30,052 nt of DNA. It comes from CAZXCQ01 sp964639275 (GTDB lineage Bacteria > Desulfobacterota > DSM-4660 > Desulfatiglandales > Desulfatiglandaceae). Location of the stretch: positions 1 through 30,052 of the forward strand of contig CAZXCQ010000042.1 in NCBI GenBank assembly GCA_964639275.1, read 5' to 3'. The translations under genes and the position numbers were made by a program. Below, piece after piece: positions 16,312 to 24,433 of this stretch. The notes beneath the pieces are model-generated. The model worked only from the letters and a program-made list of their open reading frames with translations, searched no databases and had not been told where the DNA came from. Numbering within the stretch: position 1 is the first letter of the stretch; the number at the start of each line of letters is the position of its first letter.

Positions 16312-16373
16312 CAAAACCCGGGTCATAGACTAAGAATTTCGTAACACTTTAGCCATCTTAAACCCGGGCATAA

Positions 16374-16425
16374 GGCCACGAGGACAGATATCTCTGATAA
16401 GGATGTTCCTCTCGTGGTCTTTTTG
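16374..16425 (+). terminator. intrinsic terminator after the cyclophilin-like gene
   Basis: GGCCACGAG (16374-16382) pairs with CTCGTGGTC (16411-16419), including one G-U pair, and is followed directly by TTTTT (16420-16424). The 28-base loop contains a further short palindrome, AGATATCT. It lies about 60 bases after the stop, in the right orientation. Confidence 0.75.
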
Positions 16426-16448
16426 TTTAGCCCGAAAAAGACGGAAGT

Positions 16449-16485
16449 GGCCGGGCATATGGGGTGGCCCGGGCGGTTCCTTTTT
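16449..16485 (+). promoter_or_regulatory. GC-rich hairpin with T-run in the feoA leader
   Basis: GGCCGGGC (16449-16456) and GCCCGGGC (16467-16474) pair with one mismatch, and TTTTT follows six bases later (16481-16485). It sits 35 bases before feoA. It may be a second terminator or an attenuator acting on feoAB. I do not see a Fur-type or DtxR-type box nearby. Confidence 0.4.
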
Positions 16486-16519
16486 GTAAGATGGAGGCGG
16501 CAAAGGAGATGGGCTTGAT

Positions 16520-16780
16520 ATGAAGAAGGTCATCAAGATGAGGGAGATGTCGGATAATCAGCGGGGGGTTGTCAGAAAGATATCGGCGACCGGAGATATG
16601 GGAAGGAGAATAAGGGAAATGGGCCTGGTACCCGATACCCCCATCCAGATACAGGGTCGGGCCCCGCTAAAAGATCCAGTGGCCGTAAAGATCAAGGATT
16701 TTACACTTACGCTTCGAAACAATGAGGCCAGTAATATATGGGTGGAGGTGGAAGCAGCGGAGAACCAGGAGAGAGGATGA
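16520..16780 (+). CDS. feoA: ferrous iron transport protein A
   Basis: FeoA is a small SH3-like cytoplasmic protein that supports FeoB in Fe(II) uptake. The 86 residues contain the family features GVVRKISATGDMGRRIREMGLVPDTPIQIQ and DPVAVKIKDFTLTLRNNEASNIWVE. An AAAGGAGA site precedes the ATG at the usual distance. The stop overlaps the feoB start (ATGA), so the two are coupled. Confidence 0.95.
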   Translation: MKKVIKMREMSDNQRGVVRKISATGDMGRRIREMGLVPDTPIQIQGRAPLKDPVAVKIKDFTLTLRNNEASNIWVEVEAAENQERG

Positions 16781-19161
16781 AAGAGAAGATCACCATAGCC
16801 CTCGCCGGGAATCCCAATTCGGGAAAATCCACGGTCTTCAATGCCATAACCGGTGCCAGACAACATGTCGCCAACTACCCCGGCGTGACCGTCGAGAAGA
16901 AATATGGCAGTGTCACCCACAAGGGATATGAAATACAGGTGGTTGATCTCCCAGGGACTTACTCTCTGACCGCCTACTCCCTTGAAGAGATCGTGGCGAG
17001 GGAATTCTTGGTGGAGGAAAGACCGGATCTGGTGGTAGATATCGTGGACGCATCCAATCTGGATCGGAATCTTTACCTGGCGGTCCAGTTCAAGGAGCTT
17101 GGTATCCCCCTGATCATTGCCCTCAACATGATCGATGTGGCAGAGTCCAGGGGTATTGTTTTGGACCACCAACAATTATCGACCCTGTTTCAGGTCCCTG
17201 CGGTCCCGATGGTGGCCAGATCAAAACAGGGAATCCAGGAATGTCTGGACAAGGTCATAGAGGTCGCAAGGGATGATCAGGCATGGCGGCCCGCTGCGAT
17301 TTCCTATGGACGTGACATTGATCAGGGTCTGGACGAGATAGAGGCGATCATTAAGAGTTCTCAGGTCTTTGACACCAAATATCCCACAAGATGGCGTGCA
17401 CTCAAGTGTCTGGAGGGTGACCGACAGATCCTGGATCTCCTGAAGCCGGACCCTGCTCTGATGCAAAGAATAGAGGAGATCTGCCAGACCACGTCAAAGC
17501 ACATGCTGGATACCCTCGATGAAGACCCGGAGAGCATCATCGCGGGGCATCGCTATGGCTACATCGCCGGCATCACCCGGAAGGTCGTCAAGAGGAAGAT
17601 CGAGTTGCGCCTCAACCTCTCAGATAAGATCGATAAGGTGTTGACAAACCGGATCATTGGTCCCCTCCTCATGATCGTTATCCTCTATGCGATCTACCTC
17701 TTTACCTTTTCGCTCAGCGAGTGGCCGGTTCAGGCCCTTGAGGTCTCCTTCAAATTTCTTAAGGACACTGCCTCTTCCATTATTCCTGCCGGGAATCTGC
17801 GTTCCCTGATTGTCTCGGGCATTATTGATGGGGTGGGAGGGGTCTTGGGGTTTGTCCCGCTTATTATGTTTATGTTCTTTGCCATAGCCATTATGGAGGA
17901 TTCGGGCTATATGGCAAGGGTGGCCTACATGCTTGACCGGGTACTCCGCTGGTTTGGCCTCCATGGAAATTCGGTCATCGCCCTCATCGTCAGTGGTGGG
18001 ATCTCCGGCGGGTGTGCTGTCCCCGGTGTCATGGCGACCAGAACCCTGAGGGACCCCAGAGAAAGGATCGCCACCCTCTTGGTGGTACCATTTATGAACT
18101 GTGGTGCAAAATTGCCCGTATATGCCATGTTAATTGGGGCATTTTTCTTTAGAAACAAGGCGCAGGTGATGTTTATCCTGACGCTGTTTTCATGGGGTTT
18201 TGCCCTCCTGGCCGCCAAGCTTATCCGCTCCACCGTCCTGAGAGGGCCAAAGACCCCTTTTGTGATGGAACTGCCCCCCTACCGGATGCCCACCCTAAAA
18301 GGCCTTCTGATTCATACCTGGGAAAGGACATGGTATTACATCAAGAAGGCAGGGACAGTGATATTGGGGCTTTCCATTATCCTCTGGGCCATGATGACCT
18401 TTCCGGGGCCTTCACCGGAGCAGGAAAGGTCCTATGAAGATGAGCGAATCAGGGTCACCCAATCCCTGCTTTCCTCCCCCGAGGTCACTGAATGGGTCCC
18501 AGATGGCGAGACCCTTATGGAACTCAACGGGCTCTATGATTCCTACTCGCGGGCGATTGAAAAGACAGAGACAGGGGTGCTTGTGGGGCTGGAAGATAGC
18601 CCCCTGCTCCCTTTAATAAAGACCGTCTTTTTACTCAAAAAGGGAGAGGCGCCCCAAAGTGGAATCCCGCCTGACCATTTAGAGGCCGCCGGCCGATATC
18701 TCCTCTTCAGAGACGAAATGAAGGGGATCGCTGACCGGGAGCGCCAGGCTGCCTTAAAGCGGACACTCGCAGGATGGCTTGGCCAGGGATTGGAGAGCGT
18801 TACCCGGCCACTGGGTTTTGACTATCGGATCAACATCGCACTCCTGGGGGGATTTGCCGCCAAAGAGGTGGTGGTTTCGACCCTGGGAACTGCCTATTCC
18901 ATTGGTGAAGTGGACCCTGAGGCGAGCAGTTCGCTGTCCCAGAGGCTCAGAAAAGACCCTGGCTGGAACCCCTTGAAGGCCTTTACCCTCATCATCTTTA
19001 CCATGCTGTATGTCCCCTGTTTTGTGACTGTCATCAGTATCCGGAGGGAAAGCTCATGGGCGTGGGCCGGGTTCTCCGTAGGTTTTAACCTCGTAGCCGC
19101 ATTTCTTGTGGCGCTTATTATCAGGCATGCGGGTATGGCCCTGGGGCTGGGGGCTTCTTGA
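16777..19161 (+). CDS. feoB: ferrous iron transporter FeoB
   Basis: FeoB is the inner-membrane Fe(II) importer with an N-terminal GTPase. From the ATG at 16777 it has 794 residues. G1 GNPNSGKST is near 11-19, switch I contains YPGVTVEKK, G3 is DLPGTYSL, and G4 is NMID. The membrane part carries the two gate segments, including GGCAVPGVMATRTLRDPRERIATLL and MNCGAKLPVYAMLIGAFF, with the second gate GGFAAKEVVVSTLGTAYS. A hydrophilic insert of about 130 residues separates the central and C-terminal membrane blocks, as in many FeoB proteins. The start is chosen because it overlaps the feoA stop and opens directly on the GTPase fold. Ferrous uptake suits an anoxic lifestyle. Confidence 0.97.
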   Translation: MKEKITIALAGNPNSGKSTVFNAITGARQHVANYPGVTVEKKYGSVTHKGYEIQVVDLPGTYSLTAYSLEEIVAREFLVEERPDLVVDIVDASNLDRNLYLAVQFKELGIPLIIALNMIDVAESRGIVLDHQQLSTLFQVPAVPMVARSKQGIQECLDKVIEVARDDQAWRPAAISYGRDIDQGLDEIEAIIKSSQVFDTKYPTRWRALKCLEGDRQILDLLKPDPALMQRIEEICQTTSKHMLDTLDEDPESIIAGHRYGYIAGITRKVVKRKIELRLNLSDKIDKVLTNRIIGPLLMIVILYAIYLFTFSLSEWPVQALEVSFKFLKDTASSIIPAGNLRSLIVSGIIDGVGGVLGFVPLIMFMFFAIAIMEDSGYMARVAYMLDRVLRWFGLHGNSVIALIVSGGISGGCAVPGVMATRTLRDPRERIATLLVVPFMNCGAKLPVYAMLIGAFFFRNKAQVMFILTLFSWGFALLAAKLIRSTVLRGPKTPFVMELPPYRMPTLKGLLIHTWERTWYYIKKAGTVILGLSIILWAMMTFPGPSPEQERSYEDERIRVTQSLLSSPEVTEWVPDGETLMELNGLYDSYSRAIEKTETGVLVGLEDSPLLPLIKTVFLLKKGEAPQSGIPPDHLEAAGRYLLFRDEMKGIADRERQAALKRTLAGWLGQGLESVTRPLGFDYRINIALLGGFAAKEVVVSTLGTAYSIGEVDPEASSSLSQRLRKDPGWNPLKAFTLIIFTMLYVPCFVTVISIRRESSWAWAGFSVGFNLVAAFLVALIIRHAGMALGLGAS

Positions 19162-19245
19162 TCTGGCCTCGGATTTGTTGTAGCCGTTCCCGGACATATT
19201 GAAAAGTTGGTAACAATTTGGCTTTTAAAAAGGAGCGTGAAGATA

Positions 19246-19713
19246 ATGCAGAAGATTCCTTTCACAAGGGATGGGCTTGAGAGGCTGAGGCAAGAACTGG
19301 TCCACCTGGAGGAGGTGGTAAGACCCAAAAACATCCGTGCCCTGGCCGAGGCCCGGAGCCATGGCGACCTGAGCGAAAATGCAGAATATCATGCCGCAAA
19401 GGACATGCAATCCTTTATTGAGGGGAGGATCAACGAGCTGAAGTCGGTCATTGCCAAGTCGGAGATCATTAAGGTGGAAGACGGTCCGCAGGATCGGGTT
19501 GTCTTTGGTCGCACGGTTCTCCTATATGACCTCAAGACAGATGAAGAGATCGCCTACCAGCTCCTCGGCCCTTATGAGTCAGATCCTGCAAAAGGCACCA
19601 TATCCGTGACCTCCCCCCTGGGCCAGGCATTGATCGGCAGAGAGGCGGGCGACGAGGTAAAGGCCAAGACCCCCGGGGGGATAAGGGAATATGAGATTAT
19701 TGAAATCCGCTAA
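19246..19713 (+). CDS. greA: transcription elongation factor GreA
   Basis: GreA enters the secondary channel of backtracked RNA polymerase and stimulates transcript cleavage. The 155 residues form an N-terminal coiled coil whose tip carries the acidic residues in GDLSENAEYHAAK, and a C-terminal FKBP-like domain (GRTVLLYDLKTDEEIAYQLLGPYESD, then SPLGQALIGREAGDEVKAKTPGG). The ATG at 19246 is preferred: the N-terminus MQKIPFTRDGLERL matches the family and AAGGAG lies ten bases upstream, while in-frame TTG and GTG codons further up are badly placed. It follows feoB by 84 bases and precedes a SlyD-like gene. Confidence 0.96.
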   Translation: MQKIPFTRDGLERLRQELVHLEEVVRPKNIRALAEARSHGDLSENAEYHAAKDMQSFIEGRINELKSVIAKSEIIKVEDGPQDRVVFGRTVLLYDLKTDEEIAYQLLGPYESDPAKGTISVTSPLGQALIGREAGDEVKAKTPGGIREYEIIEIR

Positions 19714-19819
19714 AGGCCCCGCCCGAAGTCCTCAACCGCTAGTCGGGTCAGCAAAGAGCAATGCCCTCATCCGCCGTCATTGAGGCGAATTTGGGGCCAA
19801 ATCGTTTCGGGGATAGGAG

Positions 19820-20308
19820 ATGGAAAAGGTAAGCCCCTATTGTTTTGTGACCTTAAGGTATAAAATGAAGACCCAGCTGTCCCATGACATTATCAAAGAG
19901 GGACGCGAAGAGGGATTCAGGTTTATCTTTGGCATCGAGCGCCAACCCCCGACACTCGAAAGGGCCATTGAAGGCGCACGTGTGGGTGATAGGTTTTGCA
20001 TCCAGGTGCCCTCTTCCGAGATCTATGGAGACCACGACCCCGGTCTGGTCGTGGAGATCCCAAAGAAAGGCCTGATTCGCCAGAGGCTCAAGAAAGGCCA
20101 ATTCTATCGACAAATGAAAAAGGGAAGCCTGGTCTCTTTCCGGGTCCTTGAGATCAGACCCGATACGGTGCTGGCGGATTTTAACCGGCCGATGGCGGGG
20201 ATCTCGGTCCTGCTTGAAGGGGAGATAGTGGCAGTCGCACCGGCAGGCGAGGAGGAGATCAGGGCCGCCCGAGAGACCCAGGCCAAAAAAGGCATTGGGT
20301 GTGGGTAG
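19820..20308 (+). CDS. SlyD-like FKBP-type peptidyl-prolyl isomerase
   Basis: The protein is 162 residues and cytoplasmic, with the SlyD arrangement of an FKBP domain and an inserted flap. Family positions seen are LERAIEGARVGDRFCIQVPSSEIYGDHDP (the FKBP core leading to the insert), LVVEIPKKGL, GSLVSFRVLEIRPDTVLADFNRPMAGISVLLEGEIV. It lacks the histidine and cysteine rich nickel-binding tail of E. coli SlyD and ends after KKGIGCG. The N-terminal half replaces the common DGxxxDSS segment with REEGFRFIFG, so activity may be altered. The ATG at 19820 is almost in contact with AGGAG, an unusually short spacing. An ATG at 19865 would remove the first beta strand. The hydrolase gene follows without a gap. 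Confidence 0.85.
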   Translation: MEKVSPYCFVTLRYKMKTQLSHDIIKEGREEGFRFIFGIERQPPTLERAIEGARVGDRFCIQVPSSEIYGDHDPGLVVEIPKKGLIRQRLKKGQFYRQMKKGSLVSFRVLEIRPDTVLADFNRPMAGISVLLEGEIVAVAPAGEEEIRAARETQAKKGIGCG

Positions 20309-20314
20309 GTGACC

Positions 20315-20785
20315 ATGGGTGTAAGGATTTTTATACACGGTCTGGAGAGCGGTAACCGGGGTACCAAGGCAGTCTTCTTCCGGAAAAAATTCCCTGACAT
20401 GATCATCCCCAACTTTACCGGGGACCTCCAGAAGCGGATGGAAATGCTCGAGGGGGTGCTTTCCGGGAAATCAGGGATCAGACTTGTAGGGTCAAGCTTT
20501 GGTGGATTGATGGCCTCGCTTTTTGTCTTGGAGCACGCGCCCCGTGTGGAAAGGATGATCCTGCTTGCCCCGGCAATCAATTTCAAGGAATTCGCCGATC
20601 AAGGCGGTAAGATCTCCATACCGGTGTGGGTTTATCATGGGACCGGAGACAAAGTAATTCCATTGCAAGAGGTCATGGCCGTTGCCAGGGAGAGGTTCGA
20701 TGACTTATCCTTCCACGTTGTGGAAGATGACCACTTTCTGCACAAGACCTTCAAGACGATTGAATGGGAAAAGCTCCTTTCTTAG
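20315..20785 (+). CDS. small alpha/beta hydrolase (YqiA/RBBP9-like)
   Basis: This 156-residue serine hydrolase is shorter than typical esterases. It opens with a strand and oxyanion segment RIFIHGLESGNRGTKA, as in the UPF0227/YqiA group. The nucleophile elbow GSSFGG gives S61 (counted from the ATG at 20315), and YHGTGDKVIP provides D112 and VVEDDHF provides H140, a complete triad. The ATG at 20315 has TAGGTG close upstream; an in-frame GTG at 20309 directly touches the previous stop. It is translated directly behind the SlyD-like gene and probably shares its message. The substrate is unknown; small acyl esters are the usual in vitro substrates of the family. Confidence 0.85.
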   Translation: MGVRIFIHGLESGNRGTKAVFFRKKFPDMIIPNFTGDLQKRMEMLEGVLSGKSGIRLVGSSFGGLMASLFVLEHAPRVERMILLAPAINFKEFADQGGKISIPVWVYHGTGDKVIPLQEVMAVARERFDDLSFHVVEDDHFLHKTFKTIEWEKLLS

Positions 20786-20809
20786 GTAAGACCTCTCCGG
20801 GTTGCCGGT

Positions 20810-20825
20810 ATGGGCGTACGCCCAT
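20810..20825. terminator. 16-bp perfect palindrome between convergent genes
   Basis: ATGGGCGTACGCCCAT reads the same on both strands and lies between the stop codons of the hydrolase gene and rnd. Flanking GGTTG and CAACC partly extend the stem. No T-run follows on either strand, so if it ends transcription it is a weak or factor-dependent bidirectional terminator. Confidence 0.45.
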
Positions 20826-20828
20826 CAA

Positions 20829-21977
20829 TCAACCGGCCTTCTGAAGAATATTGCAGATGTCTCTGCCAAAAAGCCTGATCTGCCATTTTCTAATCTCTTT
20901 GATGCCCTCCATCTTATCGGGCACTCGTGGGTTTGCGATGGCGATTTCCTTTATCTGAGCGTTCGTGCAAACAATGGCCGGATCGATCTTCCACCCCCTG
21001 GCTCGTCGATCACGCCAGGATTTCAATGCCCTTACACGGGCCATCTCTTTGGATCTCAGCCTTTTCCCGCTCTTTTTGGGGTAGACAGGAAGCACCTCTT
21101 CGGGAAGGCCCAACCCCTCCTCGACCTTATTAATCAGGGAGTTCCCCATGACATCTATCATCTTGGGGGTAAGACCTTTGATCCCGTTGAGCCCGGCCTT
21201 TGTTACTGGCTTTATTCGGACAATGTCCATAACCTGTTTCTCGCCCAGGACCTTGAAATGAGGACAGTCTCGGCGTTTGGCCACCTGATCGCGGAGGGAT
21301 AGGATTTTCTCCAGGACCGCAAGACTTCGGCGATCAAGCCCTGCTGCGCCCTTGAAACTGAGAAAAAAAGGCCTCTTTTCTGCCAAATTTGGACGAACGC
21401 GACTGAGCAGTTCACACTCTTCTTCCACACAGAAAAGGAGCCCCTTTTTTATTAGCCCCCGCTCAAGGATGTCGGCCAAAGACAGGAGGTGGCAGATATC
21501 CTGGACAGCATATTGAAGCATGGCCGCCGGCAGGGGCCTTTGAGACCAGTCCTTTTTCTGGTATTTCTTATCTTTAAGGACATCAAACTTCTCTCTCAGC
21601 AAGCTGGCAAGGCCGGTTTCACTGACCCCCAGAAATCTTGCGGCGATCTGGGTATCAAAAAGCGAATGGACCTCGATGCCAAAATCCCTGTACAGGCAAC
21701 GGATGTCATAGTCGGCTCCGTGAAAGACCTTTCGGATCCGGTTATCGGCAAAAACGGGCGCCAGGGGGGAGAGGTCTTCAACCGAGAGCGGGTCGATCAC
21801 AATGTTTTGCGTGGGTGTGGAGATCTGAAGGAGACAGACCCTTTCGTGATAGTGGAAGAGGGAATCCCCCTCAAGATCCACGGCTATGGCCGGCTCATTT
21901 TGAAATTCTCCGGCTATCCCATATAGATCAGCACTCTTTTCAATCAGCCTATAATCGGAATGGGCAAGATCCCTCAT
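20829..21977 (-). CDS. rnd: ribonuclease D
   Basis: RNase D is a 3'-5' exonuclease for tRNA 3' ends and other stable RNAs. The 382 residues carry the DEDDy catalytic set: D34 and E36 in AVDLEGDS, D91 in HGADYDIRC, and Y156 with D160 in YAVQDICH. Two HRDC domains follow (KGAAGLDRRSLAVLEKILSL around 209-228, and RSKEMARVRALKSWRDRRA around 309-327). Two such domains are usual for RNase D. It starts 43 bases downstream of the rpsA stop on the same strand and may be read from the rpsA transcript. Confidence 0.95.
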   Translation of the reverse strand: MRDLAHSDYRLIEKSADLYGIAGEFQNEPAIAVDLEGDSLFHYHERVCLLQISTPTQNIVIDPLSVEDLSPLAPVFADNRIRKVFHGADYDIRCLYRDFGIEVHSLFDTQIAARFLGVSETGLASLLREKFDVLKDKKYQKKDWSQRPLPAAMLQYAVQDICHLLSLADILERGLIKKGLLFCVEEECELLSRVRPNLAEKRPFFLSFKGAAGLDRRSLAVLEKILSLRDQVAKRRDCPHFKVLGEKQVMDIVRIKPVTKAGLNGIKGLTPKMIDVMGNSLINKVEEGLGLPEEVLPVYPKKSGKRLRSKEMARVRALKSWRDRRARGWKIDPAIVCTNAQIKEIAIANPRVPDKMEGIKEIRKWQIRLFGRDICNILQKAG

Positions 21978-22020
21978 CTCTTATCTTGAAACACGCTTTT
22001 CCTGGCGACACGGAGCAGGT

Positions 22021-23874
22021 CTATTCAACGGCAGATTGGGGCGCTACGCCTGATTCAGCCGGGTCCCGGGCTCTTGAATCCTGACTATCCAGTAAGGCCT
22101 GGGGTTGTAAAGGCGTCATCTTTTCTTTTAGCAGGTCCCCCAAATTGGACGTGGCCTGCTTCTGGTTGTTCAGATAGCTGCTATGGATATCCGTCTTCTG
22201 GCCTTCTCCCCGTTTTCGGATAGAAAGCCCGATCCGCTTATCCTTCTGCGAGACATTGACAACCTCGGCGTCGATCTTATCCTTGACCTTAAATCCCTCC
22301 AGCGGGCTCCCTTGTTTGCCCTTCGGGAGTTGGGAGACATGGACCAGCCCTTCTATCCCCTCTTCTATCTCAACAAAAAGCCCAAAATCGGTGACGTTGG
22401 TCACAGTGCCTGAAACCCGGGTGCCGGGTTTATATCTTTCTGGGATTTCATTCCACGGGTCTGAGGTCAGTTGTTTGATTCCGAGTGAGAAATGTTCATT
22501 TTCCTTGTCAATGTCCAGGACAACTGCCTGTACCTGATCGCCCTTTTTGTACAGATCCGAAGGGTGGTTTGGTTGTTTGGTCCATGAGATGTCAGACTTA
22601 TGGACAAGACCGTCGATCCCTTCGTCAATCCCGATAAAGATACCAAAGTCTGTGATATTCTTTACCTTCCCCTCTATAACGGTCCCCATGGGAAAGTTTT
22701 GACCAATGATATCCCAGGGGTTTGGCTCAAGTCGTTTAATACTCAAGGAAATCCGGTTTTTGGCAACATCAAGACCCAGGACCATCGCCTCCACCATGTC
22801 ACCGACGGTCAGGAACTCAGAGGGGTGCCGGATCTTTCCTGTCCAGGATATCTCTGATATGTGAACAAGGCCTTCGATCCCTTCTTCCAGTTCAACAAAG
22901 GCCCCGTATTTTTTCAGACCCACAATTCTACCTGTGATCTTTGTGCCCACAGGATATTTTTCCGGAGCCCCTTTCCATGGATCAGGGGTTAACTGTTTGA
23001 CGCCAAGAGAGACCCTTTCCCTCTCTCTATCAACCCCCAAAATCTTGACTTTTATCCCCTCACCAATCTGATATGTCTCTGAGGGATGTCCCGCCTTGCC
23101 CCACGAGATATTGGTGACATGAACAAGACCGTCAATACCACCCAGATCAACAAACAGACCATAATCGGTAATATTGGTGATTATCCCATCAACGATATCG
23201 CCTTCTTCCAAGCCATCAAGTGTCTTCTCCCGCAAGGCCATCCTCTCGGCCTCTAAAACAGCGCGACGGGATACCACGATATTCCCTTTTCGTTTTTCAT
23301 ATTTTATGATCCTAAAATCGTGCTCCGTGCCGATCAGGGGATCCAAATCCCTCGCCGGCGGCAGATCGGCCTGAGATCGCGGCAAAAATGCCTCCAGGCC
23401 GATATTTACGGAAAACCCCCCTTTCACCTTAGAGATGATTTTGCCCCTGATGGTGCCCTCATCTCTATAGACCTTTTCAATTTCATCCCATACTTTGACG
23501 CTTTTTGCCCTTTCTTTGGAAAGGATGACCCGGCCGTCTTTATCCTCTTTTTGTACCAAAAGGACATCTACCTCGTCACCCACTGAAGCGGCGGGACGAC
23601 CATCTGAATCAAAAAACTCGGCGATCTCGATCATTCCCTCTGATTTGTAACCGATATCGACCAATACATATTCCTTATCCACTTGAACGATCTGTCCTTT
23701 GACAACCTTACCCTCCTGGATACCCTTTAGACTCTCTTCGTAGAGTTCCATAAAGTGAGGGCCATCCGGGCTGTTTCCCTCGGGAAAGACCTCTTGGGCA
23801 TGCGCAGAGTGGAAGCCAGCGTTATTGGTGGCAGAAAATCCCTTTTCCACTATTTGATCTGTTCCTTTTTCCAT
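22021..23874 (-). CDS. rpsA: 30S ribosomal protein S1
   Basis: S1 helps unfold and place messenger RNA on the 30S subunit. The 617 residues contain six S1/OB repeats, each starting with a G-x-x-x-x-G-x-V-like strand: GKVVKGQIVQVDKEYVLVDI, GTIRGKIISKVKGGFSVNIG, GDIVDGIITNITDYGLFVDL, GTKITGRIVGLKKYGAFVEL, GTVIEGKVKNITDFGIFIGI and GTRVSGTVTNVTDFGLFVEI. The first two are divergent, as expected for the ribosome-binding domains. The first 40 residues are an extra hydrophilic tail; an ATG at codon 42 (MELYEESL) is a possible start, because the first ATG has only a distant GGGGG site. It lies downstream of a cold-shock gene with its own terminator. Confidence 0.96.
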   Translation of the reverse strand: MEKGTDQIVEKGFSATNNAGFHSAHAQEVFPEGNSPDGPHFMELYEESLKGIQEGKVVKGQIVQVDKEYVLVDIGYKSEGMIEIAEFFDSDGRPAASVGDEVDVLLVQKEDKDGRVILSKERAKSVKVWDEIEKVYRDEGTIRGKIISKVKGGFSVNIGLEAFLPRSQADLPPARDLDPLIGTEHDFRIIKYEKRKGNIVVSRRAVLEAERMALREKTLDGLEEGDIVDGIITNITDYGLFVDLGGIDGLVHVTNISWGKAGHPSETYQIGEGIKVKILGVDRERERVSLGVKQLTPDPWKGAPEKYPVGTKITGRIVGLKKYGAFVELEEGIEGLVHISEISWTGKIRHPSEFLTVGDMVEAMVLGLDVAKNRISLSIKRLEPNPWDIIGQNFPMGTVIEGKVKNITDFGIFIGIDEGIDGLVHKSDISWTKQPNHPSDLYKKGDQVQAVVLDIDKENEHFSLGIKQLTSDPWNEIPERYKPGTRVSGTVTNVTDFGLFVEIEEGIEGLVHVSQLPKGKQGSPLEGFKVKDKIDAEVVNVSQKDKRIGLSIRKRGEGQKTDIHSSYLNNQKQATSNLGDLLKEKMTPLQPQALLDSQDSRARDPAESGVAPQSAVE

Positions 23875-23924
23875 TTGAGAAAATACCCCCAGCTTATGTC
23901 AGCCAAAATTTTTGAAACCTGTTC

Positions 23925-23965
23925 AAAGAAAAGGGCATCTCGTCTCAACGCGACAAGATGCCCCC
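23925..23965 (-). terminator. intrinsic terminator of the cold-shock gene
   Basis: On the minus strand GGGCATCT pairs perfectly with AGATGCCC (23956-23963 and 23933-23940), with further GTC/GAC pairs inside, and the stem is followed by TTTTCTTT. It lies 24 bases after the stop of the cold-shock gene and separates it from rpsA. Confidence 0.85.
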
Positions 23966-23986
23966 TCACAATTGTATTCAAGTCAA

Positions 23987-24187
23987 TTACAATCGAGTAA
24001 CGTTCCTGGCTGAAGGTCCTCGGGTGCCTTCTTCTACCTCAAAGCTAACCCGATCACCTTCATCAAGGCTCTTGAATCCGCTCATGTCGATGGCAGAGTA
24101 GTGAACAAATACATCACCACCGTCTTCCCGCTCAATGAAACCGAATCCCTTTTTGTCGCTGAACCACTTCACTGTTCCCTGTACCAT
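23987..24187 (-). CDS. cold-shock protein (CspA family)
   Basis: This single cold-shock OB domain of 66 residues is an RNA/DNA chaperone. RNP1 is KGFGFIER (residues 13-20) and RNP2 is DVFVHYSAI (25-33), both intact. The ATG is preceded by AAGGAGGT seven bases upstream, an ideal site. A 5' leader of roughly 70 bases separates it from a candidate promoter, and a strong terminator follows, so it is an independent unit. An acidic loop (DEGDRVSFEVEEG) is standard for the family. Confidence 0.97.
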   Translation of the reverse strand: MVQGTVKWFSDKKGFGFIEREDGGDVFVHYSAIDMSGFKSLDEGDRVSFEVEEGTRGPSARNVTRL

Positions 24188-24264
24188 AGGACTAACCTCC
24201 TTTCTGAGAATTTCATGCTCCCAAAAATCAGGTTGTCCTTCTGGTAAAAACTACCTAAAAACAC

Positions 24265-24294
24265 TGTACAACCTGCCAAACAACCAAATGTCAA
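24265..24294 (-). promoter_or_regulatory. candidate promoter of the cold-shock gene
   Basis: On the minus strand TTGACA (24294-24289) is followed after 18 bases by TGTACA (24270-24265). The -35 is perfect and the -10 is weak. The DNA further upstream (24295-24360) is very AT-rich, with A and T runs that may act as an UP-like element. A second TTGACA (24355-24350) runs straight into TATAAT, so it lacks correct spacing to that box. Confidence 0.55.
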
Positions 24295-24368
24295 TCGTTC
24301 GAAAAAATTTTTGAAGCAATAAAAAGCATTTTAAGCAGAAAAATTATAATGTCAACAAAATAGACGAG

Positions 24369-24422
24369 ACTTTTCAAAAACCCTTGGGGTGAATGGATTC
24401 CGGTGTGGCACGGGGATACATT
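24369..24422 (+). repeat. dispersed repeat, copy B
   Basis: This segment aligns with 5517-5569 with about 44 of 57 columns identical by hand, in the same orientation. It lies in the 246-base gap between the tex stop and the cold-shock gene. Its left flank, GACGAGA, is not shared with copy A. Confidence 0.5.
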
Positions 24423-24433
24423 CGGGTTCGAGA

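Noticed and set aside
24295..24360. AT-rich DNA before the cold-shock gene as an origin or attachment site
   Set aside because: No DnaA boxes, iterons or integrase-type repeats are visible; an AT-rich promoter region explains it.
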